DNA of 64,000 nt, taken from positions 62,001-126,000 of the forward strand of contig JARGXX010000103.1 of the NCBI GenBank assembly GCA_030374765.1, in the 5' to 3' direction. Below the pieces are notes generated by a model. That model ran no database searches. It saw only the letters and a program-made list of their open reading frames with translations, and was not told the origin of the DNA. Source of the stretch: Agarophyton chilense. Taxonomy: Eukaryota > Rhodophyta > Florideophyceae > Gracilariales > Gracilariaceae. Below, one piece after another: positions 24,072-36,240 of this stretch (its first letter is position 1; the number at the start of each line of letters is the position of its first letter). Both the position numbers and the translations under genes were made by a program.

Positions 24072-25020
24072 AACTGAAGGTTGCTGTAAAGTGGTCCCGA
24101 GAACCCGAAGTTTTACATCAGTCTCTTGGTGAAACCTCCGTCGTATATTTAGAATCAGTCTCCACTATTCAGGATCTTTCGAAACATGGAACGCACGATA
24201 ACATAATCTGTATTACAATAGGTAAGGTAAAACAGAAAAAAACGTTTGACATATACGCTCAACTTGCTGTTAAAACAATGGAGCGTACGTTTTCGTAGAA
24301 GGAAATAATAGAGATTTTCCCGTTATTCGCGCTCACGTCGTACGTTTTAAATAGTAATATCTATGCTTTCTTTCTTTTCTCATTATCTGAGGTATTTTGT
24401 TTCCTGATATTGGAATCAGTGAAGCAGAACTCGGATTAAGATGATCCAATGGTGGTTCTAAAGAGTCGGTAACGCAAAATTCAATACCTTCGAACCGCTA
24501 CACCAGTAGGTTTCATATATCTGGCCGCTTCACTCTAACGTGCTGAGATTCACGTAGCAGTGCACTCGAAATTCTCTCCTAAGTACGGTTTGATCGAGCA
24601 TCATTTCATTGCAGTACAAGAAATCTCTTGAACTCTTTGTACGAGAAATCGAACGATTTTTTTCTATTTCGGAGTAAACGATAACACTTCATTCTCATTC
24701 TTTTTTTGGACATTATTGATCTGTAATGCTGCATTAAGTTAATCGAGGGTGTTAGAAATTTCACGACCGAATTCAGTTTTCTAAGAAACACTAGTTATTG
24801 AATTTAGTAGATATGAAATATCCGGAGGGGGTTTATACGATCCGTAGTCAAGTTTGGGCATGTAGATAAAAATATCATTCTGCACAATAATAAGTAGAAA
24901 CAAAAGCGGCGTAGTATTCCGACGAACTTCCGTGTGAATGTTGAGCGTCATTCGAGCGACAATACCGGGCTTAAAACCAGAAGTGTCATGACCAACTCCA
25001 CCGAGAACTGTTTGAAGCAA
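24072..25020 (-). pseudogene. outer Ty3/Gypsy element: protease/gag end (weak)
   Basis: A minus frame at 24781-25020 reads GHDTSGFKPGIVARMTLNIH, in the place where a Gypsy gag-protease junction is expected, but the active-site DTGA is not clearly visible. The remaining sequence up to the linker is AT-rich with many stops. Assignment rests on position and strand. Confidence 0.35.
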
Positions 25021-25343
25021 TTTACTCGTTTGAGAGAACAGAAGTCGTAGGCAAACGCCAGCTATATTTGGGAGATTTTGAGGTGAAAGGAATTTAGGCT
25101 TTCAGCTTAACGGTTGAGAGAACTTGTATTGTTCACGTAAACCAGATCTGGTTTAGTGGGGCGTGGAGGAGACGCCTGTGTTTCGGTCTTTTTAGAGAGA
25201 AAAGAGCAATCTTTTCTTTATTCAAACTCTGAGAACATTTAAAAACGCGATTGCAAAAGAGCTCAAATAAGAGTGAGTGGAAAGAGCTTGGGAGGAATGT
25301 AAAGGGGGATCGTTAAAAAACCGTGCGGAGAGCCAGCGCAGTT

Positions 25344-27161
25344 TCACAAGCAATTTTGCGGGTGTAAACCGGTGCACGAAAAAAATATCTGCACGTGGCC
25401 TGGAGTACCCGATAAAGGAAGGATATGCAGTACCTTTTCTACCAATTTTTACATCCTGACAAGCTTCTGCTTAGACACCGGCGCCTTTGTAACGGCAAAG
25501 ACTTGATGATTCTTGGTTGATTCTTGGTTTTTCGCCATATTGGCGAGCGCCCTGAGTGTCTTATTACAGAACTTTTCCACCTCAACAAGAAAGATCTGCA
25601 TCACAAATAAACTTACGAGCTAATCGATCGAATACGATGGTTTACGTTTGAGAGAATTTTTAGTCGGCGATATAGCCAGTGGCTTCGAAAAAGAATACAG
25701 TTGTTGATCTTGAACTAGTGTAAGAAATACTGTGGAATAACAAAATTGGGCTGTATCTTCCGGTAAGGAATCAAAACTGTAAAACGGAGAGATATTAGAT
25801 TCTAAAACTGTTAGAAGTTACTGAGTTGGTCTAGGGAGGAGTCTTCTTGGAGTCTGTCGTCTAAATAGTGCTGTTCCCGATGGAGAACTCACACATGAAA
25901 ACGTCTGCGCATAAGGGTCATTCAGAGATACTAAGATTGTTTCTTTCTTCACCGCTGCATTGACAGGGCCCGGCTCTCGAGTTACAGTCGCTGAGAGCGC
26001 TCCTGTTGGAAACATAGAAGCGTAATTGAGACAAAAATTACGCCATGAAGATTGGATCACCGCTTCTGGTGGATGCTCGATTTGCGGTTGCTGCTGCTGC
26101 GATTGTTGGTGTTGTAATTGTTGATACTCAAACAAGGATAGAAATTGCGATGGTGATTGGGCGGAAACTGAAGAAGTGTCCGGTAAGGCACTGGCTGAAG
26201 CGACACTGATGAACGACCCGGGGAGCGTTGAAGGCAGGGCGGAAATAGCCATCACACCAGTATTATCGGGCTGGTATGAAATTTCAACGCGAGAGTAATG
26301 CACCGGCGGAAGAGTGACAAACTCAGTTCGACGTTTGGAGTAGGCGACGCAGAGCAACGTCTTGGAAGAGGCGTATCGGCGGAGCTCCACTATAGATCCA
26401 TGCCGCATATCCAACACAAATCTGGCATCGGCGCATGGCTCGGAAACGAGATGAGACAGGCCAAGCTCTGATGGTACGAACAGCTTCCCAAGTACTCTGC
26501 CCAAAATAAAATGACTGGCAATGCGAAAGCAGGGGACAAGAACTTCCTTCGCGGAATACGGACGCACGGAACGGACAAGAGCGGCATCAGCCTGCTTTCG
26601 TGTGAGCGGAGTATTTTGGGGTGCAATAGGCTGTACTGCCATAGATGGGTGTTGCTGCGAAGGAGGGAATGGCGAAGGGGCTGAGTTGTGGGCGGCGGAG
26701 GAGTAGGCAATGGAAAGCCAGTCGAGGGCAAGATGTGAACCTGATATAGCGGCAACCCCTTCATCATAAGTTGCCAAGTTTAGGGATCCGACGGGGTTCA
26801 TGGCACGCGGGGCGTGCTCGTAACATTGCGGGCTGGGATTGGTTTTGGGATTGTTGCAAGCAAGCACTGGTGTGAGCGTGGCGCTGTTCTGAAACTGAGA
26901 AGGCCAAAGTGTCGCCAGATTGAAATGTGTTACTTCCAAGTGGAGAAGGATGGCGTGCAGGGTCGAAAATTTGTGGAAGAGATATGTCGGCAAGACCCAA
27001 ACGGTGGGGAAGGAGGTGGTGGCGCAGTTGTGGGTTGAGAGTGAATGCAAAGAGTTAGGTGCTGTTGTTGGGAGCTTTGGCGGCTTGAGGGGAGAGGGAG
27101 GAAGATAGATTGTAACGGTGCGGTTTGTAGAGGGGTTAGTAGTGGGGCAACGTGCGACCAA
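25344..27161 (-). CDS. gene of unknown function, Pro/Ser-rich N-terminus, Gln-rich tract
   Basis: A 447-codon frame (27161-25818). The first 130 residues are Pro/Ser/Thr-rich. The middle is globular-looking (YDEGVAAISGSHLALDWL, ALVRSVRPYSAKEVLV, GRVLGKLFVPSELGL, FVLDMRHGSIVELRRYA). Then comes a Gln-rich stretch QLQHQQSQQQQPQ. The formal stop is TAA at 25818; the same frame then runs 157 further codons through TAG (25620) and TAA (25449) to a TGA at 25344, with plausible composition (SKQKLVRM, LVEKVLHIL). The frame stays open upstream of 27161 and the true start is unclear. It shows no transposon domain and may be a host gene. I do not recognise a family. Confidence 0.55.
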
Positions 27162-28896
27162 CAGGAGGGATAACGGAGCGGAATTTGAACGCGGGGTAGA
27201 GAGTTTTTGTGGGGGAGTGGTGAGTGGTGGAAGGCGACAAGGCGTTGGAAGGGCAAAGCGCGTTGATTGGGCGGAAATAGTGAATGAGGAAGAAGTGCCA
27301 GGGAGGATGCAAAACGATGTTGCTGTTAGACGTGGCGAGGATGCGGGTTGGAGACTCGGGAGACGATGCTGGGGCGGAGGGTGGAAGCGGAGCGCGGGAT
27401 ACAGATGGAATGGGGTTGTCGAAAGTCACGAAATTGAGAGGTTGGAAGATGAGATGGTGGCGACGGTGAGAACAGGAGGACGGAGTGGGCGTTGTTGTGG
27501 GGCTGGAGGGGAAGGCGAAGCGGGGACGCGAGACATATGGACAGGCGGTGAAAGCGGTGTGGTGGGGGGAGGACGCGACCGGGAGAAAACAGAAAATGGG
27601 GAGGGGAGAAGGAGAGAAGGAGAAGTAGTAATACAGGAGGTCTTATGGAGTGAGAAGGGGAGTTTAGAAGGGGGTCGGGGAGGGTGAGCGAGCAGGGGAT
27701 GGAGGTGGTGGAGCACGGGGTGGGTGCGGCGGAAGAGGCGGATGTCACGCCACGTTGTCGGGTGCGCCATGCGTTTCCTGGAGCTGAACTTTACAGGCGG
27801 CACTCGCTGGGGGCACGCGCCTTTTGAATTAAACGAGACGGCAGCGCGCGTGCACGCACGGCTCGCTGTAATGAGTCAATTCACGCGCCGTTGTGTACCC
27901 GTTGGCGGAGGGGCGCGGGCAATTTACACTGCATGCCTCACGTCGTCGACTGTGAACAGAGGGCGCAGCTCGCCGCCGTGGCGCGTTGATGCCGCGGCGC
28001 TTGCTGCCGCGCCAGTGCCGCCGCCACCGCGCTCCCGCGCTCCCTCGCTCCCTTCCTCCCACCCTCACTTTCCTTCTTTCCACGCCATCCGCGCTGTCAC
28101 AGCTCTCCCCTGCCATCGGTAGTCTGCCCGCATCGCAATCTCTTCCCGTCGCTTCTCGCTGGCGTAGTGAGCATCGCTTCACTGCAGAGCCATCCACCTC
28201 ACACCCCCTGGCGTCCCAGCTCTGCCGCTGCCTGCGGGAGGTACGAGCAATCCCTTCCCCCTCCCATTCTGCACAACAGTGCGCAATCGAACGCTTGAAA
28301 ACCTCGAAGACCTCGCGCTACATGTCATTCACCTCTCCCACACAACACCACATTCATCCCACCCCACATCTGCATTTGCATAAGTTGGAGCAACATTTAC
28401 ACCTCTCCTCTTCATTTTTCATTTAAAAAAAGTGTGAAAGCCCATTCATTGCTTCTGTGCCACGTGAGCAGCTTGCTCACTGTGTCCCCCTCATCGCGCA
28501 TCCGATGGATCTCTTCTGTTTGCCCACACCACATCTTACCGCACAAAATCTCATCTCAACTCTCAATTCAAACGCAATCGCAAAGCTTTCTTTGAAACAG
28601 TAATGAGAATGTTAGCATCCCAGCTTTCTCATAATAGCCCGCTTTTCCGCTTCTGTACTTCCCCCACTCCCTCGCCACCTCCATGCGTGTGACACAGCAC
28701 AACTTTTTCAACTATATAACTCTTAACACCAAGAGTTACTCGTCCAATTATTTGATCTCCGAATTCGACTCAATTCACAATCAATGCAGACTCCACTCTT
28801 CGTCTCGCGAGCTTTTTAAATCATGCAAAAAGTTTCCCTCTCCCGAAAATACGTTGCCACCGGCCAACGCGATAGTCTTACGATAGTTTCTTCTCG
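27162..28896. other. GC-rich, strand-asymmetric low-complexity region, no gene assigned
   Basis: 27.1-27.8 kb is strongly purine-rich on the plus strand (GGAGG-type runs), producing long overlapping frames on both strands of Arg/Gly or Pro/Ser/Leu composition. 27.8-28.3 kb is rich in GCGC and CCGCC. This could be the promoter and 5' untranslated region of the minus-strand gene to the left, with a CpG-rich segment at 27.8-28.2 kb, but no defined signal can be shown. Confidence 0.4.
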
Positions 28897-29148
28897 ATGA
28901 CTAACGGCAGATACACAGAAAAAAGTTTAGGGAACTTCGCGAAAGTGTTCGTTATTGACGCCCGGTGCGCCACGCATTCCGCAGAACTAACTAAATCTAC
29001 CTTTGTGTCAGTTGTCCCGAAAATGTTTGCGTCGGGAATTACATTAGCCAACGTGAAAAAGGCCTGCGATCTTCACAGAAGCTGGGATTCAACGGCGCTG
29101 ACTGCAATTCGTTTTGATTTCAATGCCGTTTGTTCGATGTCGAGTTGA
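28897..29148 (+). CDS. short ORF, unknown
   Basis: An 83-codon frame beginning MTNGRYTEKSLGNF with an ATG and ending in TGA. Composition is protein-like (ASGITLANVKKACDLHRSW) but I see no motif, and there is no neighbour that supports it. It could be an exon. Confidence 0.2.
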   Translation: MTNGRYTEKSLGNFAKVFVIDARCATHSAELTKSTFVSVVPKMFASGITLANVKKACDLHRSWDSTALTAIRFDFNAVCSMSS

Positions 29149-29696
29149 TTCACAGACAACTGTCTAGCCTCTATTTCATGAGCACCCGCCATTGCCCAAA
29201 CTCATAATTGCAATCAACCATGTTTGTTGGTTGGAATGGAGCTTGCTTGCATCAAGCGAAGAATGTTTGTCGATTTCAATTTAGATTATTTGGTAAACAT
29301 AACACAGAGTAACGCAAGACAATCGATCCACATCGCGCACGTTGCGCAATCCTGTGATTGCGCACGTCAGTTTAGGTTTTCTGCATCACAGAAACATGAA
29401 ATAATTTGACGAGGCCATGCTGGCATGCATATAAAGCGCAAAACCGCCTGCAACGCTGCGATTTGTAGTAACAAAACGCGCGATTGTTTGAAAAATACGA
29501 AGAGTTTCTCTCTGCTTTTATAGCAGTGATAGATGTCGATATAGAGTTCAATTAGTATAGAATGCATCATGATGGACAAAGTGGAGCCATTACTTTCTTC
29601 TAAAAATTTGGATACACAAATGCGGTAAGTGAAGTACAGCGAGAGAGGCAATGAAACTCTGTAAAAACCGCTAAGAATAGATTTTGACGGTTACAC

Positions 29697-29924
29697 TCAA
29701 GACTTCCAGAAGCGCCTGGCTCCACGATCTCCGTCACATGTGAAGCGTTCAGATTTCGGACGTTTTTCCTTGACTGATGATGACGCGGTCAACACCTGGG
29801 GTCCATTCAATACATTGTCGAAATCGGAGCAGGGAAAGAAATGGTTGATTTGTTTGTCATGTTCAGTTTTTGTGTAGGCGACATTGTAAGACAGCATGAC
29901 AATGCATGAAATTAAAATGTACAC
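29697..29924 (-). CDS. short ORF with hydrophobic N-terminus, unknown
   Basis: 75 codons from an ATG, ending in TGA. The start MYILISCIVMLSYNVAY looks like a signal peptide or membrane anchor, followed by a polar, basic tail (KEKRPKSERF). No family recognised; may be a chance frame. Confidence 0.2.
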   Translation of the reverse strand: MYILISCIVMLSYNVAYTKTEHDKQINHFFPCSDFDNVLNGPQVLTASSSVKEKRPKSERFTCDGDRGARRFWKS

Positions 29925-30569
29925 GACTCAATTACACCTGGATAAGTTACAGTACATCCCGCATTGAAAGAAATATGTGCATACAGTATCCTTGACACAC
30001 TAATCCAGAATATTGGTATTTATAGAAAATTTAAAGGTAAAGTGTAAACGTCATATCCGTTCAAAGTAGTCAGGGGACACAACGCGGGTGGTTACAACCA
30101 AATGGGACACAAGTAGTAGATATGCTCTCGAGAGTACCACCCCAGAATAGAGCAAAGAAAAGAAGTCAAATAAAAACAGCAGAAAAAAGAAGTGCAGTAG
30201 GTAAAAAGGGCGAAAAATAAAACAATATATAAATTTTTTTGCAAGCAAAGCCAAAAGCGTATAAATTTGGTGTCATTAAATGAAATGTGTAACGATCTAT
30301 GCCAAATTCTTATGAATAGATGTACAAGAGAAAGCGGCCTTCGGCCGCAGGCGGCGCTGCGCGCCGTGGTCGTTCTGCTCGACTATTTTATGAAGCTTAT
30401 TATATTATTCTTGAGCTTTTAGTAGCGTTTGTAGCTCTAAGCGTAGCCTTTTGCAAAGATATAAGGCCAAGCTTGCTGAAGATTCTATTATTGACAGTGT
30501 CGACGTACAGTGATGGACCATAGCAGGTTATCGGCTACTAGGAGCGCTGTGCCGTTTAGAATTAGCTGA

Positions 30570-30598
30570 TGCACGATATATTAAAGATATATCGTGCA
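30570..30598. other. perfect 12-bp inverted repeat (hairpin)
   Basis: TGCACGATATAT at 30570-30581 is mirrored exactly at 30587-30598 with a five-base loop (TAAAG). The neighbourhood contains repeated GC-rich palindromic blocks (GCGGCGCTGCGCGCC near 30345 and again near 30752). Confidence 0.8.
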
Positions 30599-30676
30599 AC
30601 GAGCTCTGAAATGTATGGTGAGCTTGGTTAAGGATATTTTATTTTAAAAGCAATGAAGCAGTTGTAGCATATTATG

Positions 30677-30890
30677 CCGTTCAAACTGCCTCCGAAACTG
30701 TAACTTGCAGTGGCGACGAACAGGCACGGACTTAGCAACTTGACGGCTGCTAGCGGCGCTGCGCGCCTTAGCAGCGGCCGCGGCACGCACATATTTCCGT
30801 TTGAACTGCCGCCAATACTATTTCTTGCAGTGTAGACTTAAAGTGACGGACTAGGCAACTTGACGGCCGCTAGCGACGTACAGGCAAGTA
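30677..30890. repeat. degenerate tandem duplication, about 120 bp unit
   Basis: The blocks CCGTT(C/T)(A/G)AACTGCC, CTTGCAGTG, GGACT(T)AG and CAACTTGACGGC(T/C)GCTAGCG recur at the same spacing at 30677 and 30797. Together with the adjacent hairpin and GC palindromes this resembles the end of a small non-autonomous element. Confidence 0.55.
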
Positions 30891-33017
30891 CTTTGCAATC
30901 GGAGGTGTAACGTATTCTGATTGGTCGGCACTTGGGCGGCGCACGGCACTGTAGCAAAGTGCACTCGATAATTATTGGGTGGGTGGGAGTGAATTTGCGT
31001 GCCACGGGTCAGACGTGTAGGGAGATTTGGCGCGAAGGGGCCCCCCCTCATATTGATGACAATCATTACTAGGGAGATATACAGAAAACGCAAAAATTAA
31101 GACAATTATTTTTGACGTTAGCACAATGAAGACAACTTTCATAATCAACTTGTAGATAGTGAGCTTCAAAATTTTTTATGTCGCACATGAAGCACCAAAC
31201 CTTCATTTCTTTGAAATAAGGGCAAAATGACCCATTTTAGTGTACAAGGTTGCTTTTGTGTCCTTTTAAAAAGCGCTGGCTCTGCAGAACGATGTTACAG
31301 ACGATACATCACTTAAAAAAGAGTGTACGAGATGTAAAATGACAAAAGCGCGTTTAAAGTTGAGTAGTGACTCATTTAACGGACACAGAGGGTCCTTTAT
31401 GGTTTTAAGGCAGATGAATAGGCAAACAAATGTTCTTTGTTTAATAGTACTGACGACGTCTACTTTCGAATCAGAATTGTTTTCATTTCAATAACCTTTT
31501 GATGATATGGCTGAGTTTGGCACCGTCTGTAAGAGAGCAAAAAGTCAGTACTTTCACACAATACCAAAAGATCAGTGATAGTCACTTATTATTGAAAGAA
31601 TGGAAAATAGCTGCTATAGAGTATGAGTTTTACGCCTTACAACGCGGTTATATTGACTAAATGAGGTGCTTAACAGTCTCATGTGAGTAACGAGTCCGCA
31701 TAAAAGAACTGCGTAGTCGCAATAAAAATGCAAACCCAAACCTGAAGCAAAGAATTGAAAAAAGCGTAAAGTTGATGGCAAAAGAAGAAGCACAGAATGT
31801 GCTTATAGATGATTATAGTACCAAAAGGTGAAGTTTTAGCTTCTACTTGTGGAGAAGATTTGACCGGAATTGGTCGTAAATGACCAAATTCGGTCTTACA
31901 TAGAAAAATTGGAGACAAGCCTTCGGGAAAATTCGTTCGGGTTCCGGTCCGGCACCTGCAAGGCTGTCTCTAACAGCGGGGACTACTCGACGCTGAAATC
32001 TTTTCTGTTTCGTACTGAATTTGTGGTTCTAAATAAATATGCTTTTTACCGCGCTACGTCCAAATAATACCTTAGTTATTTTATTATTAGAGTCCAACTG
32101 TGGGATAGATGCGCGTCGATCACACTAATATACACGAAGTGGCGCGCATTCCACACGTAAGTTTCATATACCACTAGTACGTCCGCACTCAAAGATTGTT
32201 AGGCCTGGCCATCATCGGTTTAGTGTAATGAACACGAATACTCTGTGTGTTTTCAGTCAAACATTAAAGTCACAACCATGTGGTCTTCTTGAGAGAGGTA
32301 ACTGATCCAGAAAGTCTCAGAGTATTGCTCTAGAAAATAGTTTGTTACCTCTACATAAAGCTCAGAATTGGGGAGATGTTCATACTTCCCCACTATGTAG
32401 TGATTGAGAAAAGCTGTAAATCGGGTATCCAAACTGGTTTTGACGCCAGGTGAAACACTATCAGCACTTTTACCAGACAAGTAGCTACACTGACCCCCGA
32501 GAAATGGTCCATATATTCTTAACAAAGCAAGGAAGAGGTGATAAATGTTCCATACGACTTTTTCTATTGATTTTTTGTAAGGTGTAAAGGGGCCATCCTT
32601 TGAGATATAGTAGATCCAGAGACGATATTATGGCTTAGAATAAAACTTGACGTGGGTCGTCAGAGTTGACGCGAACTGGACGCCGAATGACATCTCTTCG
32701 CTTCGATATCACATCGAGATATTTTTCGGGGCATTGTTCGCCCATAGTCGTGGTAACGTCCTGCAGGTGCTCCGGTCTTCTCGTATAATACACAAGTCGT
32801 CGGACGTGTACACCGTGTGAAGTGTATCTCTAATGCATTGATACCAGCACATACCAAGGGTGCATTACTTTCGCTATTCTACATGGAACATAGAACTTGG
32901 ATTGAAAAGGAGGCCAATAAACGCTCGGGTTTAGAGTTTCTCCGTGTCCCACTTTTATTTCATCTCAAACTTTGAACCAATATTTGGACTTCGTATCATC
33001 TTCACGTTGGGGCTGCT
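30891..33017. other. non-coding stretch; one imperfect hairpin
   Basis: No convincing gene. 31862-31895 is an imperfect inverted repeat (GACCGGAATTGGTC / GACCAAATTCGGTC, 12 of 14 pairing, six-base loop). A 90-codon minus frame at 32253-32525 has no recognisable domain; its position just downstream of the integrase relic on the same strand suggests remains of that element. Confidence 0.45.
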
Positions 33018-33452
33018 CTACAATCCTAGTAGCACGACCGATGGTCCCCGCAATGATTTCTTGTTGGCGATTATCCATTGTAGAGCGCTCAATGAGAGAG
33101 GGAGGCTCCTGTGTATGCATTCTTGGTGGTTTGCTATATAGTAGTTCGAATGGTGACTTTTTTCTAGCAACACGGCCACGTCGGTATCCATACAGAACAC
33201 CATCTAAATTTTCATCCCAATCCGTTCTCTTATCAAATACTGTTTTACCGATCGCTTTTTTGTTGTTCCTGCCATGCGTTCAGCCCTGTCGTTGGACATT
33301 GGTGCATATGCTGGTGCTGGCCATCGAGAGATTTCTTTCTGGTCCATGTAATTCTTGACAGTCTCCGCTTTGAAAGAGGTAAACTTGTTACAGACTAGGG
33401 TAAGAGGAGGCCCTAATGAGTCAGGTATTTGGGATTTAACAAAGTTTAGCAC
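33018..33452 (-). pseudogene. third Ty3/Gypsy element: integrase fragment
   Basis: Minus-strand reading gives PPLTLVCNKFTSFKAETVKN, MDQKEISRWPAPAYAPMSND and RAERMAGTTKKR: the second Asp (here changed to Asn in V-C-N), the loop and the Glu of a Gypsy integrase core. Frame breaks follow. Downstream on the same strand of the RNase H at 33879-34330, as expected for Ty3 order. Confidence 0.75.
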
Positions 33453-33878
33453 AATTGCAGCGGTCTGGGACTTTGTGGCCAGAGCGATAGGTCATCCTGT
33501 CAGGTGCTCATCTTCGAATCGCGCGAAACGATTTCCTTGCTTCGTGCGAGGCAGCAAACCCGCAAAATATGTGGAGAAGGTGCTACATCAGAGAAGCGCG
33601 CTGTTCAGAACGATAGCCTCTCAAAGGGGTGATGCGCTGACAACCTTCACAAGTTGGAACGTATGTAACAATGTCAGTGAACATCTCTGGCCACCAAAAC
33701 CTGTCACATATGAAAGTCTTTGTAGATCCAATGCCCCACTGTCCCACTTCATCGTGAAAAGACGTTTAAATCTTCGGGCGTGTTTCTATTGATGGTATCG
33801 TTCTTAGGCCGTCTTTTGTGCGTCCCAATATTTTTGATTCCCAAACGAGGTATTTTTGGCTTTTCTCTTGACTACGGC

Positions 33879-34330
33879 TCAAATCTTTGGGTCATTAGCG
33901 CACACAGATATATTACTGAGATAGCGGCTCATTTCAGAACAGAGAGGACCTAGATTATCGAACGATGTCATTGAGACAACATCCTCAGTGTAGAGGATGG
34001 CCAAGGGATTCGAGGCTCCTCCGTTTTCAAATCTAGAGAGGTAGTCCGACGCGGCATTCCCTTTCCCAAGGCTATAGACAATCTCGAATTCATACTCAGC
34101 AAGAAGGTCTAGCCATCGAGCTAGCCTGCTTTGAATATCTTTCTTACTAAAGGCATAGCTGAGAGTTCGGTGGTCCGTCACGAGAAAAAATGGCTTTGTC
34201 TATGAAATAAAAACGAGACTTTTTCATTACGAAGACAACTGCTAATGCTTCTTTCTCACACACAGACTAGTTCCGTTCCGATCGTTTTATATTCCAGCTT
34301 GTAAAATGGAAAGGATGAAACATAACATCT
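33879..34330 (-). pseudogene. third Ty3/Gypsy element: RNase H fragment
   Basis: Contains MTDHRTLSYAFSKKDIQSRL, ARWLDLLAEYEFEIVYSLGK and NAASDYLSRF, the conserved C-terminal RNase H blocks (TDH, the aromatic YxxxIxYxxGxxN and ADxLSR segments). Confidence 0.85.
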
Positions 34331-34381
34331 TCCTTTTTATGTGATAGAACGTCTCCCAGGGCCAAAGAAGATGTACCCGTT

Positions 34382-35501
34382 TCAACGCGAAAAGAGGAGC
34401 TGAAATCTGGAAAGGCGAGAAGCAGGGGTAATCCAGGTTTTTTTTAATGATTGGAAGGCTGTCATAATCTCTGTCGTGAAAGTCTGCCTTCGTTTTCCAG
34501 AGGTCGCTGCGTAATTAGGAGCCGAAGTGTTTTCGAAATCTTTGATGAATCGACAGTAACAACTTTCCGACCCAAGAAAACTACGAAGCTGGGTAGTAGT
34601 CGTGGGCACTGGTGCTTCCTGGATCAGCGATATTTTTTTCATGTCAACGGATACTTCGCTAAAGTCGATCATGTCGCATAGCAGAAAAATGCGGGGTTGA
34701 GCAAAATCGCACTTCGAGATCTTGATTTTTAATCGATGGTTGAATTTGATTCCGGTAGCTTCTACGAAAGGCCTTGGGTGCTCTTTCATAAACTTTAAGA
34801 ATATGACCACGTCGTCTATGTAGACGAGCGCAAACGAGATTTTTCCAAGAATAGAGTCCATCATCCGCTGAATGGTAGCCGGAGCACTCGTCAGACCAAA
34901 AGGAAAGACCTCAAATTAGAAAGTTCCCTTGAGGCAGACCAATGTGGTCAGTTCTCTACATTTAGAAGTCATTCAGATCTGCCAATATCTGCAGAAGAGA
35001 TCGAGAGTAGTGAGAAAGCTACAACCACCCAACTTCGTCAAATATCTGATCCATGTGCGGGAGTTCCCAACGGTCCGGTTTCATAATAGTATTTAAGGCA
35101 AGGTGATGTACAGAGAACCTATTGTTTCCATATTTCCTCGTGAGTATCACGAGCGGAAATAACCAAGCTGAAGAACAAGGGCGGATGATACAGGCTTCTA
35201 ACATGCGGTGTACTTCTCTTTGAAATACTTCGTGGTACTTTGATGGCAATATTCGAACGCGGGACCTTATTGGTCTATCCATTATTAAATCAAACTCATA
35301 CATACCTCGTACATCGGCTGGACGTAAATCGTGCAACGACCAGGAAAGAATTTGTGCTCTAACAATGATGTCGGCAAATCCCTGTTGCGACATTACGGAG
35401 AGGTGGTCTAGCCTTGAAATTAATTTGTTCCGCCTTTCCTCGCAGACAGAATCAACTCTCAGCAGAGAATCGAGATTGTGATTTTTGGGTCCTCTAATCA
35501 T
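34382..35501 (-). pseudogene. third Ty3/Gypsy element: reverse transcriptase
   Basis: From 35501: DRPIRSRVRILPSKYHEVFQ, RMLEACIIRPCSSAWLFPLV and RFSVHHLALN, then after a shift RELTTLVCLKGTF, TAA, FEVFPFGLTSAPATIQR, MMDSILGKISFALVYIDDVV (YIDD catalytic motif) and thumb/RNase H connection to 34382. The TAA in GTF-stop-FEV is at a position where many Gypsy RTs have Gln or Glu. Other stops and shifts show decay. Confidence 0.85.
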
Positions 35502-35769
35502 TGCAAGGGGATGGTATACTCCAATATGGCAGCTTCCAGGGTGGTGGAGGAGGGCTAGACAGTCCTGACATCATCTTGAGTGCCAGTGATAATTCGCTGG
35601 ATCTCGGGGTGTGTCCTCTCTTTCTCATTGATAATGTATTTTATTGTCGTCTTCAGTTTGATGCTGGGGATCATCAGGTGGCGCTTCAACGATGACGCCC
35701 GGTGGTGGCAGAGCTGCGTACTCTTCTCGAGAAAGAAATTCTTCGAACTAGAGGACGAAATCTCTATCA

Positions 35770-36240
35770 TCATCTTCGTTGAAGGCTCCAGTGCGCAAGA
35801 AATAGTAGGAGAGACAACCCTGAACGGAAAGCGTAGTCACGCTGCCTTATTTTAACTAGAATATCTAAATATTTATGAGCAGAGTCTCTATTTTCCGCAA
35901 GGAGGACAACTATTTCGTCCATTATCAGCACAATGAGAACTGGTTCACGTAAGAAAGGTGAATTGTTTTCTATTTCCATTTTGGCGTTTTCTTCTTCTTC
36001 ATCTTCCTCTTCATTTTATTCTTCCGGTTCTGCATCACCCCAGTCTTCATGTTGATTCCCATCTTCAGGTAGCTGCACGCTTGTGTAAGTTTGGGCACTT
36101 TGGATGAATGAAGGGTGGGGACCACTTTCTGCAGTTTCTGATTTTGGGTTATCAGCGGTGGCAAATTCGATGGCGATCTCTTCAGTAATAGGCTGGTGTT
36201 TCAGGAGGCGTTGTGACCTGTTTAGCTCCCGCTGAACCAA
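35770..36240 (-). pseudogene. third Ty3/Gypsy element: acidic inter-domain segment
   Basis: Frame 36240-36016 ends DWGDAEPEE, TAA, and continues in the same frame as NEEEDEEEENAKMEIENN and LIVLIMDEIVVLLAENRDS to a TGA at 35770. It lies between the protease/linker part and RT. A run of ten acidic residues is unusual for this location and may be part of an additional domain. Confidence 0.45.

Noticed and set aside
27118-27803. Long overlapping frames on both strands
   Set aside because: Caused by purine/pyrimidine asymmetry and low stop density; Pro/Ser or Arg/Gly composition without motifs.
30570-30598. Hairpin as a Helitron 3' end
   Set aside because: No CTRR shortly after the hairpin, no 5' TC end and no Rep/helicase sequence in the window.
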